In this document: piece by piece, positions 7,228 to 13,801 of the stretch
Layout of the letters: each line of letters starts with the position of its first letter
Position numbering within the stretch: the stretch's first letter is position 1
Source of the DNA: JBLMZW01 sp050259035
GTDB lineage: Bacteria > Bacillota > Syntrophomonadia > Syntrophomonadales > DTU052
DNA: 14,427 nucleotides
Direction: 5' to 3'
NCBI GenBank assembly: GCA_050259035.1
Contig: JBLMZW010000095.1
Span: 1 to 14,427, forward strand
Made by a program: the position numbers and the translations under genes
Notes under the pieces: model-generated
What the model was told of the DNA's origin: nothing
Seen by the model: only the letters and a program-made list of their open reading frames with translations
Database searches by the model: none

Positions 7228-7457
7228 ATAATGCTCCTATGCTAGTCCTTACTGAATGAGTATTTAATTCAGATTCTGTTTATGCCTTAAATCATGCACG
7301 CAGGAAAGACCCGACAGGTATGACTCCTAATGTGATAGGTTCTTCTTCCCGTCAAATAATCAACACCAATGCATTTGTAGGTTGGGTTGAAAAGGAGAAT
7401 TGATTTACGAATAGGAAAATAAGAGAGGATATGTGCAATAGTTTTACTTATGGTTGT
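7228..7457. other. 230-bp intergenic region upstream of spoIIM
   Basis: The largest non-coding gap in the window, between the end of the ComB-like gene and the spoIIM start. No rho-independent terminator (hairpin plus T-run on the minus strand) and no strong promoter were seen. On the minus strand TTGACG near 7360 has only a poor -10 partner, and GCATAAA-N14-AATACTCA is a weak sigma-E-like match. The plus strand holds a 27-codon reading frame (7320-7403), listed separately as doubtful. The spoIIM promoter must lie here or upstream. Confidence 0.5.
7320..7403 (+). CDS. Possible 27-residue peptide or gene remnant, unknown function
   Basis: A plus-strand frame from ATG 7320 to TGA 7403 encodes 27 residues with a protein-like composition, including SSSRQIINTNAFVGWVEKEN. 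The same frame stays open upstream to a TGA at 7257 without a start codon (VYALNHARRKDPTG precedes the ATG), so it may be the 3' remnant of a decayed gene. The only ribosome-site candidate, AGGAAAG, is about 11 nt upstream. I recognise no family. It could be chance: the opposite strand also has an open frame here. Confidence 0.2.
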   Translation: MTPNVIGSSSRQIINTNAFVGWVEKEN

Positions 7458-8144
7458 TTATAGGTTATCTCTCGAAGCCCACACTTCATATCTTTCATTT
7501 CTGGCAATCAACTCCACGATGTATCTGGCTGCCAGGATATCTTCCATGGAATTCGCACTGGCCGCTACAACTGCCACTCCGGCACTGGTCTCCATCAGTT
7601 TTATCGCTCTTCTGGCGGCGGTTTCCGCCGGCTGAGTCCCTTTTAGTTTTAAGGTTCTGGCAATAGTTCCTGTAATTACTGCGGGCGTTATTTGAAAAGC
7701 CGCATCGAATGCCACTCCCCCGGTATCGGTTACAGCTATCACAACACGGTTATTAAATTCTCTGATCTTCGGGGTTTCGGCCCCCAGGTTGGGCACCACA
7801 GCCTCAATCCAGCCGTTTTCCCGGTCCAAACCTGATAACAGGCGGGTGCATCTGCCCAGCCGTTCATCATCGCTACCCACCCGGGGCTCAGAAACCAGGA
7901 TAATGCCAGTGCCCAGTTCACGGGCCGCCCTGGCTGCTGCCTGTCCGATATATTCCGGTTTGAGTTGGACCGGGGCTCTGGAATGATCCGGGCTGGCACC
8001 ATAAACCCTCGCTGCCCCTGCATCCAGTACGCTTTCCAGAGTGGTCGACATGTCTATAACATCCACCACCATTACCGCCAAACCCTCTTTAGCTGCCCTT
8101 ACTGCTCCGCTGGCATCAGTTGTCAGTACGATTCTCTTTGACAC
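7458..8144 (-). CDS. ComB-like protein (2-phosphosulfolactate phosphatase family)
   Basis: Resembles the ComB family (COG2045), Mg-dependent phosphatases first known from coenzyme M synthesis. The N-terminal signature MVVDVIDMSTTLESVLDAGA parallels the family's VVIDVLRASTT..ALANGA, and the C-terminal SMEDILAARYIVELI parallels its conserved LEDxLxAGxIV segment. VIAVTDTGG in the middle fits the TTTNGT-like strand. The frame is open from a TTG at 8174, but the best start is GTG 8142-8144, about 11 nt after a perfect AGGAGG (8156-8161). This overlaps the preceding endoQ end by 29 nt and gives about 228 residues. The sequence is diverged from true ComB and no other coenzyme M gene is visible, so the real substrate is unknown. 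It is the last gene of the nudF-endoQ run. Confidence 0.7.
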   Translation of the reverse strand: MSKRIVLTTDASGAVRAAKEGLAVMVVDVIDMSTTLESVLDAGAARVYGASPDHSRAPVQLKPEYIGQAAARAARELGTGIILVSEPRVGSDDERLGRCTRLLSGLDRENGWIEAVVPNLGAETPKIREFNNRVVIAVTDTGGVAFDAAFQITPAVITGTIARTLKLKGTQPAETAARRAIKLMETSAGVAVVAASANSMEDILAARYIVELIARNERYEVWASRDNL

Positions 8145-9288
8145 GTCCGTATTTACCTCCTCCCCCCGGAACAATCTCCAAGCGGCTTTCTCTCATAGTT
8201 TTAATATAACCTGTCACCCTTTCGCCGGCTGCCTTTTTAATTAAATCCAAGTCCGCTCGTTCGGTTATATCAATATCGGTTCCAACCGTATTCCTCAATT
8301 TTGTAAGGGTTTTGGGACCCAGGCCTGGAATGAATCTTAGGGGAACACGATAGTAATATCTTGCTCTGCCCACCGGTTGTTGAGGTTGGTCGAAATCTCG
8401 AATCGTCATCACCCGGTCCCACACCCCGGCAACCATTTTAGCTCCGCAGGAATCGCATTGAAAAATCGGAGTGTCGGAATCAGTTATGATATTGCATGCT
8501 GGACAATAACTGCGATGGTATTTACCCAGGAGGGGGTCCATTCCGAAGTTGGCCATAACCCGTCTTCCGTCCGTCCCCTCTACTGCCATTCTAAATTCTT
8601 GGAAGGTTGGCGATTGCATCCGGATTAGATTATATTCTCTTGCTATATTCCCGGCTGAATGCGCATCGGAATTTGCGAGAAAGGTAAATTGCCTTGTTTC
8701 GTGAATCAGGCCTGCCATATCAGTATCAGACGACAGCCCAAGTTCCAGGGCTTTAACCCAGGCTATCCTATTCCTCAGGCCGTCCGCCAGCCGGGTTACC
8801 CAGCACCCGTATGCCCCCTTATGGGGTGTAAAAGCATGGGCCACTACGAACATACCATTTACCGCTTCGGCGATGTCTACCAATTCTGCGGCCGTTAGAA
8901 TTGTTTTTTGGGTTGAAAGATTGAGGTTATGGACTTTTCGGGATACTACCTTTTGCCACTTGTCGGCAGCTGGTAAATCGGGTAGGTAGGTAATAAAATG
9001 AGCACCCTCCCGGCTCTCTATTTCCGCCCCCAGAATCAGAGTTATCCCATCCTGAGATTTAAGGGTTCCATCTTCTCCGACCTGTAAAAAACTCTGTTCT
9101 AAAAGAATTTGTATCTCGGTCGTCACCAGGGGGCTGCCACAGTCAACTACCCCCACCATATTCAGGCCTTTAATCCTTGCCGCTTTCATGATCTCTTTCA
9201 AGTCCAGTTCCTTAGAAGCTGTAATCTTGACTGGTTTACCTCCAGCCCGGCCTATATGAATGTGCAAATCGGCGTATATATGCTGCAC
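8116..9288 (-). CDS. Endonuclease Q family protein (PHP, zinc ribbon, HhH)
   Basis: Endonuclease Q cuts DNA on the 5' side of deaminated bases (uracil, hypoxanthine) and abasic sites; it is known from Thermococcales and some Bacillus. The 390 residues show the family architecture. The N-terminal PHP metallo-domain has DLHIHIGR (7-14), VVDCGSP (47-53), GAEIES (87-92), AHAFTPHKGAYG (150-161) and NSDAHS (206-211), giving metal ligands H9, H11, H151, D208 and H210. Next come the hallmark GMDPLLGKYHRSYCPAC and a four-cysteine zinc site (C262, C265, C278, C281). Last is a helix-hairpin-helix IPGLGPKTLTKL (320-331) for DNA binding. The GTG start has AAGGGG 6 nt upstream and lies 2 nt after the nudF stop. 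Family membership is strong; activity is inferred from the family. Confidence 0.85.
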   Translation of the reverse strand: MQHIYADLHIHIGRAGGKPVKITASKELDLKEIMKAARIKGLNMVGVVDCGSPLVTTEIQILLEQSFLQVGEDGTLKSQDGITLILGAEIESREGAHFITYLPDLPAADKWQKVVSRKVHNLNLSTQKTILTAAELVDIAEAVNGMFVVAHAFTPHKGAYGCWVTRLADGLRNRIAWVKALELGLSSDTDMAGLIHETRQFTFLANSDAHSAGNIAREYNLIRMQSPTFQEFRMAVEGTDGRRVMANFGMDPLLGKYHRSYCPACNIITDSDTPIFQCDSCGAKMVAGVWDRVMTIRDFDQPQQPVGRARYYYRVPLRFIPGLGPKTLTKLRNTVGTDIDITERADLDLIKKAAGERVTGYIKTMRESRLEIVPGGGGKYGRVKENRTDN

Positions 9289-9290
9289 GT

Positions 9291-9827
9291 CTATCCCCTT
9301 TTAGTCAGAAATACATCAAGTATTCCGATTATAGTCTTACCATCTCTTATTTCCCCACGGGTTAACATATTCCAGACCTCCGTTTCCGGCACCATTGCTA
9401 TCTCTAAAAATTCATCGTCATCTGGATTGCTGGTACCTACGGTTAATTCCGAAGCTACATAGAGGTGCATTTTTTCATTGGTGAAGCCCGGGGTAGTATA
9501 GTATTCGTATTTTTTCCGCCATTGTGCGGCAATTAGTCCGGTTTCTTCCTGCAACTCCCGCTTAGCGCACTCCGCCGGATCTTCTCCTGCCCCCAGTTTG
9601 CCTGCCGGGATTTCCCAGAGAGCCTCTCCCGTAGGATATCGATACTGGCGCACCAGGCAAATGCTCCCTTCCCGATCAATAGCAACTATCGCCACCGCCC
9701 CGGGATGTTCTATACATTCCCGGGTAGCTTCTTTCCCGTTCGGAAGTTCAACCGTATCCAACTTCAGGTTGACTATATGCCCTTCAAATATCTTTTTACT
9801 GCCTTTGGTTTTCTCCGTTAAATCCAT
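9291..9827 (-). CDS. nudF: ADP-ribose pyrophosphatase (Nudix hydrolase)
   Basis: Hydrolyses ADP-ribose to AMP and ribose-5-phosphate, clearing a reactive NAD breakdown product. The 178-residue protein carries a complete Nudix box from G76 to L98 (G-x5-E82-x7-R90-E91-L-x-E94-E95-x-G97-L), with E94 and E95 as Mg ligands. N-terminal strands such as VELPNGKEATRECIEHPGAVAIVAI and the motif LVRQYRYPTGEALWEIPAGKL are typical of the ADPR-ase subgroup, as is TPGFTNEKMHLYVA downstream. ATG follows GGAGGT at about 8 nt spacing. TATACT at 9845-9850 (minus strand) could be a -10, without a good -35. It is divergent from the small mciZ gene, as found beside nudF in B. subtilis. Confidence 0.92.
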   Translation of the reverse strand: MDLTEKTKGSKKIFEGHIVNLKLDTVELPNGKEATRECIEHPGAVAIVAIDREGSICLVRQYRYPTGEALWEIPAGKLGAGEDPAECAKRELQEETGLIAAQWRKKYEYYTTPGFTNEKMHLYVASELTVGTSNPDDDEFLEIAMVPETEVWNMLTRGEIRDGKTIIGILDVFLTKRG

Positions 9828-9879
9828 TTTAATGAACCTCCAGTATACTTATGAATCAATACCTTGGTTATATTGTATT

Positions 9880-9908
9880 GAATAATCGTCTTATTCCAGG
9901 CATAAACT
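9880..9908 (+). promoter_or_regulatory. Sigma-E-like promoter of mciZ
   Basis: GAATAAT (9880-9886) matches the sigma-E -35 consensus KMATATT at 6 of 7 positions. After 14 bp CATAAACT (9901-9908) matches the -10 consensus CATACAMT at 7 of 8. The spacing is identical to the sigma-E-like promoter of dacF in this window. Transcription should start near 9914-9915, only about 12 nt before the mciZ ATG, so the ribosome site GAGGTGA (9915-9921) would sit at the very 5' end of the mRNA. Sigma-E control matches what I recall for B. subtilis mciZ. Confidence 0.6.
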
Positions 9909-9926
9909 GATCTCGAGGTGACGTTG

Positions 9927-10052
9927 ATGGAAAAAATGGTGTTAAAAAACGCTTTGGTGCTTAAGGGTAAAGCCTCTGACCTGCGTCTTGAATTGCAGCG
10001 TCTTTCCAGTCAGGAGACTTTGAAAGATTATCTGCGGCGCAATTTAAACTAA
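9927..10052 (+). CDS. mciZ: MciZ-like peptide, mother-cell inhibitor of FtsZ
   Basis: A 41-residue peptide encoded on the strand opposite all neighbouring genes. ATG 9927 follows a strong ribosome site, GAGGTGA (9915-9921), with 5 nt spacing. B. subtilis MciZ (40 residues, as I recall it) aligns from residue 1 to 29 without gaps: shared identical positions include V11, L12, G14, K15, A16, R20 and L23, with conservative D18/E and L19/I. After one 1-residue gap the KDY of this peptide (33-35) meets KDW of MciZ. The core here reads VLKGKASDLRLEL, then a predicted amphipathic helix to the end. MciZ caps FtsZ filaments and prevents Z-ring formation in the mother cell during sporulation; R20 is, as I recall, needed for inhibition. 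Position beside nudF is also conserved. The protein is too short for certainty by sequence alone, but sequence, locus, ribosome site and promoter agree. Confidence 0.82.
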   Translation: MEKMVLKNALVLKGKASDLRLELQRLSSQETLKDYLRRNLN

Positions 10053-10096
10053 TAGTTTTCCTGCTTATTAGGTAAAAGGATATTCTTCAGCCCAAA

Positions 10097-11182
10097 CTAA
10101 TCCTCATTTTTATTATTTCTAACGCACTCAGCTGCGTATGTTGCTGCGGCTCCCAGGGCCAGGAAGAACTCCTGATCCTCATTTTCTCCTCTGCCCATAG
10201 TCGTAACCTTCAGCCCGTATTCGGCCAGAGCTGCCCCTACCCCTGAACCATCTCGATAGACTATGTCATGTAAGTCTTTAAGACCAGCCTCCGCAACCTG
10301 ATTATTTATATACTCCGTTCTTTCCATATCCAACAGCGGTATGGGAACCGCAACCCTCACCCGGCATACGTCCTTCAGAACCGTGATAGAGTGATGACTG
10401 ATACCTTTATGCCTTTCTCGTAAATCAGCGAAGCTGATGCGGGGCACGGCAATCGGTTGACCTCGCAGCGAGTCCACAGCGTTAAGAACAACTCCCTGTT
10501 CCACTCCGCTAAAGCCCCATTTGGTGCCAGTTCCCACAATACCAGGCCCCATGGTTACCACTATTACATCCGGTTTCCAGACAGCCCGGGCGGCCAGCAA
10601 GCCGCTGAAAATATTTACTGCCTCCAGATCTCCTCCCCAGGCATTACCCGCGCTGACTGTTCCTTTAATAAGGTCTATATTTTTTAACTTTTCTACTGTG
10701 CGGCTCCAGCTCACCGGCAGACAGGCACCATCAGTCATGACGTAAGCAACGGTCAAACCCAGCTTGGCCAGACAGGCAGCAAGCGGAGCCAACATGGAGT
10801 GAATGGTTCCAGCCAGGATCGGGGTTCCTCCCAAATCCTGAGTTTTTTCCAATTCAGTTCGAACAGGGCTCTCCTCTTCTTCCACACTTAATACCCGGCA
10901 CTGCCAGGGAGTGTATCTCATCTTCATAATATGACCCTTACCGTTCAAACTGCATTCAGAACGGTTAAGGTTAACCATTATAAAATCATACCCGCCGCTT
11001 CCCAGGCTTAATTTAGTAGCGGTACGGTTAATAATAACCCGGTCACCCACTTCGAGTGGACCGGTTAACTGCTGGTAGGCTACCGCCTTTACCGTATGTC
11101 CATCCGATTCCACCCAGGCTTCGGTCAAACCGGGTCGCATAGCGATTATTTCCTTGACTATCCCTTCTCTGGTCTCAATCAA
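10097..11182 (-). CDS. DUF3866 family protein, function unknown
   Basis: A 361-residue protein that I assign to DUF3866 from its overall pattern. The N-terminal part (about 1-75) is beta-rich and ends in a GDRVIINRTATKLSLGSGGYDFI-type barrel edge. The larger domain has conserved-looking glycine-rich motifs: GGTPILAGTIHSMLAPLAACL (about 118-138), VSAGNAWGGDLEA (176-188), VVTMGPGIVGTGTKWGFSG (208-226) and ISHHSITVL (270-278). No signal peptide or membrane helix stands out. The TTG start (11180-11182) overlaps the peptidase stop by 4 nt (TTGA) and has GGGAGAGG 7 nt upstream, so translation is probably coupled to the M20 peptidase. The motifs could form a nucleotide- or metabolite-binding pocket, but no activity can be assigned. 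Confidence 0.85.
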   Translation of the reverse strand: MIETREGIVKEIIAMRPGLTEAWVESDGHTVKAVAYQQLTGPLEVGDRVIINRTATKLSLGSGGYDFIMVNLNRSECSLNGKGHIMKMRYTPWQCRVLSVEEEESPVRTELEKTQDLGGTPILAGTIHSMLAPLAACLAKLGLTVAYVMTDGACLPVSWSRTVEKLKNIDLIKGTVSAGNAWGGDLEAVNIFSGLLAARAVWKPDVIVVTMGPGIVGTGTKWGFSGVEQGVVLNAVDSLRGQPIAVPRISFADLRERHKGISHHSITVLKDVCRVRVAVPIPLLDMERTEYINNQVAEAGLKDLHDIVYRDGSGVGAALAEYGLKVTTMGRGENEDQEFFLALGAAATYAAECVRNNKNED

Positions 11183-12312
11183 TGGTTAGCCTCTCCCAAC
11201 TTATTAATGATTTCAATCACCCAGCGAGCGCTATCCACCAAATCCTCGATGCTTAAGCATTCATCTACCGTGTGTACCGCTGTCATGCCAATACCAAGAT
11301 TAGCGCAGGGTAATCCTTGCTGGTTGAAAAGATTGGCATCACTCCCGCCGCCGGTCCTGGTCAGGTTAACTTCCTTGCCCATGGCTTCCGCCGCCTGCAT
11401 GGCGATTCGAACCACCGTATCTGTAGGCTGAAGATTAATTTCGTGATATAACGGTGTAATAGTCGATTTACAGGAGCCTCCACCTTGTTGAACCTTTTCT
11501 TCGAAAATAGTAACCATATTCCTGGTCAGTTCTTCCAGTTTAACTGGATCCAGGCTTCGCGCTTCACCCCTGATTACCACTTTTTCCGGCACAATATTCC
11601 GGGCCGTACCTCCCTGAATAAGCCCCAGATTACAGGTGGTTTCTTCATCGATTCGGCCCAACTGTAAATTGGTGATAGCCAGAGATGCTAGAGCAATGGC
11701 GCTTTTGCCGTCCTCAGGATTGATTCCAGCATGGGCTGCTTTCCCAAACACCTCAAATTCCAGTTCATTTTGGGCTGGGCCCCTGGTTACAATGGTTCCA
11801 GCCTGACCTACACTATCGAGGACAAATCCCCCAATCGAATTAACATTATTGAAATCAATCAGTTTTGATCCCATTAAGCCCTGCTCTTCAGTAATTGTAA
11901 AAATGACTTCAAGATTAGGACGAGGGATATTGTTTTCAATTATTACCCTGAAAGCCTCCAAAATAGCAGATATTCCTGCTTTATCGTCGCCTCCCAAAAC
12001 CGTATCTCCTGAACTTCTAATTACGTCGTTCTCGATTACCGGTTGAATCCCTCTTCCAGGCTGCACGGTATCCATATGAGCACAGAAAAAATAAGATGGC
12101 CCCGGTACATTACCAGGTAGACTGGCTATCAGATTGCCGGCCTGTCCGTTAATAGCCTTTCCGGCACCATCCTCGAAGACTTTAAAGCCCAGAGCCTCAA
12201 GTTTTTGAACTAAAAGTACTTTAACGGCACCTTCCTCCCAGGATGGAGAATCAATACGAACTAAGGTTAAGAATTCCTGTACCAGCCTATCCCGATCAAC
12301 CAGTTTACTCAC
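11179..12312 (-). CDS. M20 family metallopeptidase, PepT-like
   Basis: Cytosolic di-zinc exopeptidase of the peptidase T-like subgroup. The 377 residues carry all metal-site motifs: FFCAHMDTV (75-83, H79 ligand and D81), LGGDDKAGI (106-114, bridging D), the catalytic glutamates in TEEQGLMGS (141-149), D166 in FVLDSVG, and the last histidine H347 in GMTAVHTVDE. A dimerisation/lid domain (about 180-295, AAHAGINPEDGKSAI) is inserted, and GGGSDANLF (321-329) is typical of PepT-like proteins. The GTG start overlaps the end of the preceding membrane transferase gene by 8 nt, with AGGAAGAG as ribosome site. True tripeptidase PepT differs in length and substrate loop; this subgroup's natural substrate is not defined. 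It is coupled to the downstream DUF3866 gene. Confidence 0.88.
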   Translation of the reverse strand: MSKLVDRDRLVQEFLTLVRIDSPSWEEGAVKVLLVQKLEALGFKVFEDGAGKAINGQAGNLIASLPGNVPGPSYFFCAHMDTVQPGRGIQPVIENDVIRSSGDTVLGGDDKAGISAILEAFRVIIENNIPRPNLEVIFTITEEQGLMGSKLIDFNNVNSIGGFVLDSVGQAGTIVTRGPAQNELEFEVFGKAAHAGINPEDGKSAIALASLAITNLQLGRIDEETTCNLGLIQGGTARNIVPEKVVIRGEARSLDPVKLEELTRNMVTIFEEKVQQGGGSCKSTITPLYHEINLQPTDTVVRIAMQAAEAMGKEVNLTRTGGGSDANLFNQQGLPCANLGIGMTAVHTVDECLSIEDLVDSARWVIEIINKLGEANH

Positions 12313-13129
12313 CTCTTCCTAACATATCTATGGTCTTTAATACTCGGGATTTTTCAATTGTTTTTGTGATGCTATATTTCTCGGTGTATAGATGCAAAAG
12401 TATTAGAGCTGCCAGTACCGCCAATCTGGCCGTAAAGCCAAGTCCATAGACCGTCATAACTCCCAGGGTGACCCCCAGTACGTTGGACCCGGTATCACCC
12501 ATCATGGCCCGGGCCTTGAGATCATAGCGAAAATATGCCAAAACCGCTCCAAACAGCGGAATAAACAGGAGGTATTGATCCCAGGCAAAGTATGCCAAGG
12601 GTAAGAACATAATAAGAAAGGCCTTAACACAACGTCCCGGCCTTAAATCAAAAAGGTTCATACTATTCGTAAACAATGCGATAATCAGCGTATTTACTAT
12701 TAACGATATAATACCATCATAACAGGACCAGGCAATGAAAAACGATACTAGTCCTCCGGTCAGGGCTTTTAAAGCACCAGTAGTCATTTTTCGTTCTTTA
12801 ATCAAACGGGAAAAATGCCCTCTGAAACCCAGGGTATCTCTAGAACCCAGAATATCATCCACGAATCCAACCAGTGCCATAACTACAACCGCTAGCAAGT
12901 ATGGCATAAATCTATAATCGCTATGGCTCTCTAGAAATGTCATCAGCAGAAAGCAAGTGATTAGGACCAGAGGAAATGTTAACCCCGCCGCCACTGGAAT
13001 CAAATCTTTGCGGTAATTTGGGCGGACGGCACCATTTTCACTTAACATCGGCAGGAATAAATAAAGGGCCAGTTTTTCAAGCAGAATCGCCGCAACAAAA
13101 ATGATTATGGCCAGGTATCGATGATCCAA
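12305..13129 (-). CDS. MraY/WecA-like membrane phosphotransferase (GT4), short divergent form
   Basis: Multi-pass membrane protein of 274 residues related to polyprenyl-phosphate sugar-1-phosphate transferases, which load a UDP-sugar onto undecaprenyl phosphate. Family hallmarks are ALVGFVDDILGSRDTLGFRGH (about 85-105, with the DD pair D91-D92), NSMNLFD (155-161) and MGDTGSNVLG (210-219). Two features are odd. The usual NLxDGLDGLA loop reads NLFDLRPGRCVKAF, keeping the first Asp but losing the second. The C-terminal histidine-rich loop of MraY/WecA is absent, and the protein is shorter than the usual 320 or more. About eight to nine hydrophobic segments are visible. The TTG start directly abuts the glycosyltransferase stop, with GGAGG 8 nt upstream. 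The substrate is unknown; the context suggests an envelope glycan made with the adjacent glycosyltransferase. Confidence 0.8.
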   Translation of the reverse strand: MDHRYLAIIIFVAAILLEKLALYLFLPMLSENGAVRPNYRKDLIPVAAGLTFPLVLITCFLLMTFLESHSDYRFMPYLLAVVVMALVGFVDDILGSRDTLGFRGHFSRLIKERKMTTGALKALTGGLVSFFIAWSCYDGIISLIVNTLIIALFTNSMNLFDLRPGRCVKAFLIMFLPLAYFAWDQYLLFIPLFGAVLAYFRYDLKARAMMGDTGSNVLGVTLGVMTVYGLGFTARLAVLAALILLHLYTEKYSITKTIEKSRVLKTIDMLGRGE

Positions 13130-13801
13130 TCAGGACTTCCTCCTCCTGCCCTCGGCAATGATTACTCTTAATACATCACGATACTGGCGGCCCCGGTGTA
13201 AAAAGCCTTTCAAATCTCGTCCAGTCTCAGCATGAGTCATCTCAACCGGAACCTCCATTAAGCGGTAGCCTTTTCTCAACGCCCGAATGGTCATTCCAAC
13301 TTCAATTCCATATCCAGAATGAAACGGCAAAACATCGTCTAGAACCTTTTTACTCATGGCACGCTGGCCGCTTAAAGGTGATTCGACTCGCAGGCCTTCC
13401 CTGGCAATAGCCCTGGTTGCGAGACCCTTAACCAGGCCAAAGCCACCTTTCTTGCGTGCCGGGGGAAACCGGGCAATAGTTAAATCAGCCTGATTACTCA
13501 GTAAAGGGACCAAGAGCTTATCTCCCTGGGCCGCAGAACTGCCAAGATCCGCATCAAGCAATAGAACTATGTCTGCTTCCACCGCTCTTGCCCCCCGGTT
13601 CAATGCCTCACCTTTTCCTACATTGCCTTCTAATTCAAGAACTCTGGCCCCACAGGCTTGAGCTATCTTCGATGTTCGATCCGTAGAACCATCGTTAATT
13701 ACCAGTATATCGTCTATCTGTGCGATGGTCTGGATGGCCGCCAGAGTTTCTTTTATACGTTTCTCCTCATTATAAGCCGGGACTAAAGCAACTATTTTCA
13801 C
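13130..13801 (-). CDS. Family 2 glycosyltransferase
   Basis: A 223-residue GT-A fold enzyme without membrane helices, similar to polyprenyl-phosphate glycosyltransferases and other GT2 enzymes. Visible motifs are VALVPAYNEE (4-13), INDGSTDRT (35-43), GNVGKGEALNRG (59-70) for nucleotide binding, and LLDADLG (81-87) with the metal-binding DxD at D83-D85. SPLSGQRAMSKKVL (about 141-154) and GYGIEVGMTIRALRKGYRLMEVPVEM (about 163-188) form the acceptor part. The GTG start overlaps the preceding SteB-like gene by 4 nt (GTGA) and has GGAGGGG 7 nt upstream. Immediate neighbours are the SteB-like gene and the MraY-like gene, so it likely transfers a sugar in envelope glycan synthesis. Donor and acceptor cannot be told from sequence. 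Confidence 0.9.
   Translation of the reverse strand: MKIVALVPAYNEEKRIKETLAAIQTIAQIDDILVINDGSTDRTSKIAQACGARVLELEGNVGKGEALNRGARAVEADIVLLLDADLGSSAAQGDKLLVPLLSNQADLTIARFPPARKKGGFGLVKGLATRAIAREGLRVESPLSGQRAMSKKVLDDVLPFHSGYGIEVGMTIRALRKGYRLMEVPVEMTHAETGRDLKGFLHRGRQYRDVLRVIIAEGRRRKS

Noticed and set aside
7231..7300. Sigma-E promoter for spoIIM (GCATAAA-N14-AATACTCA on the minus strand)
   Set aside because: Only 5 of 7 and 5 of 8 matches; expected biologically but not supported by the sequence.
7431..7463. Ten-codon plus-strand frame after GAGAGGAT
   Set aside because: Too short, overlaps the end of the ComB-like gene, and the ribosome-site spacing is only 2 nt.
10049..10071. CTAATA/TATTAG inverted repeat at the end of mciZ as a terminator
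   Set aside because: Only 6 AT-rich base pairs with an 11-nt loop and no proper T-run on either strand (TTTAAATT on the minus side), too weak to call.
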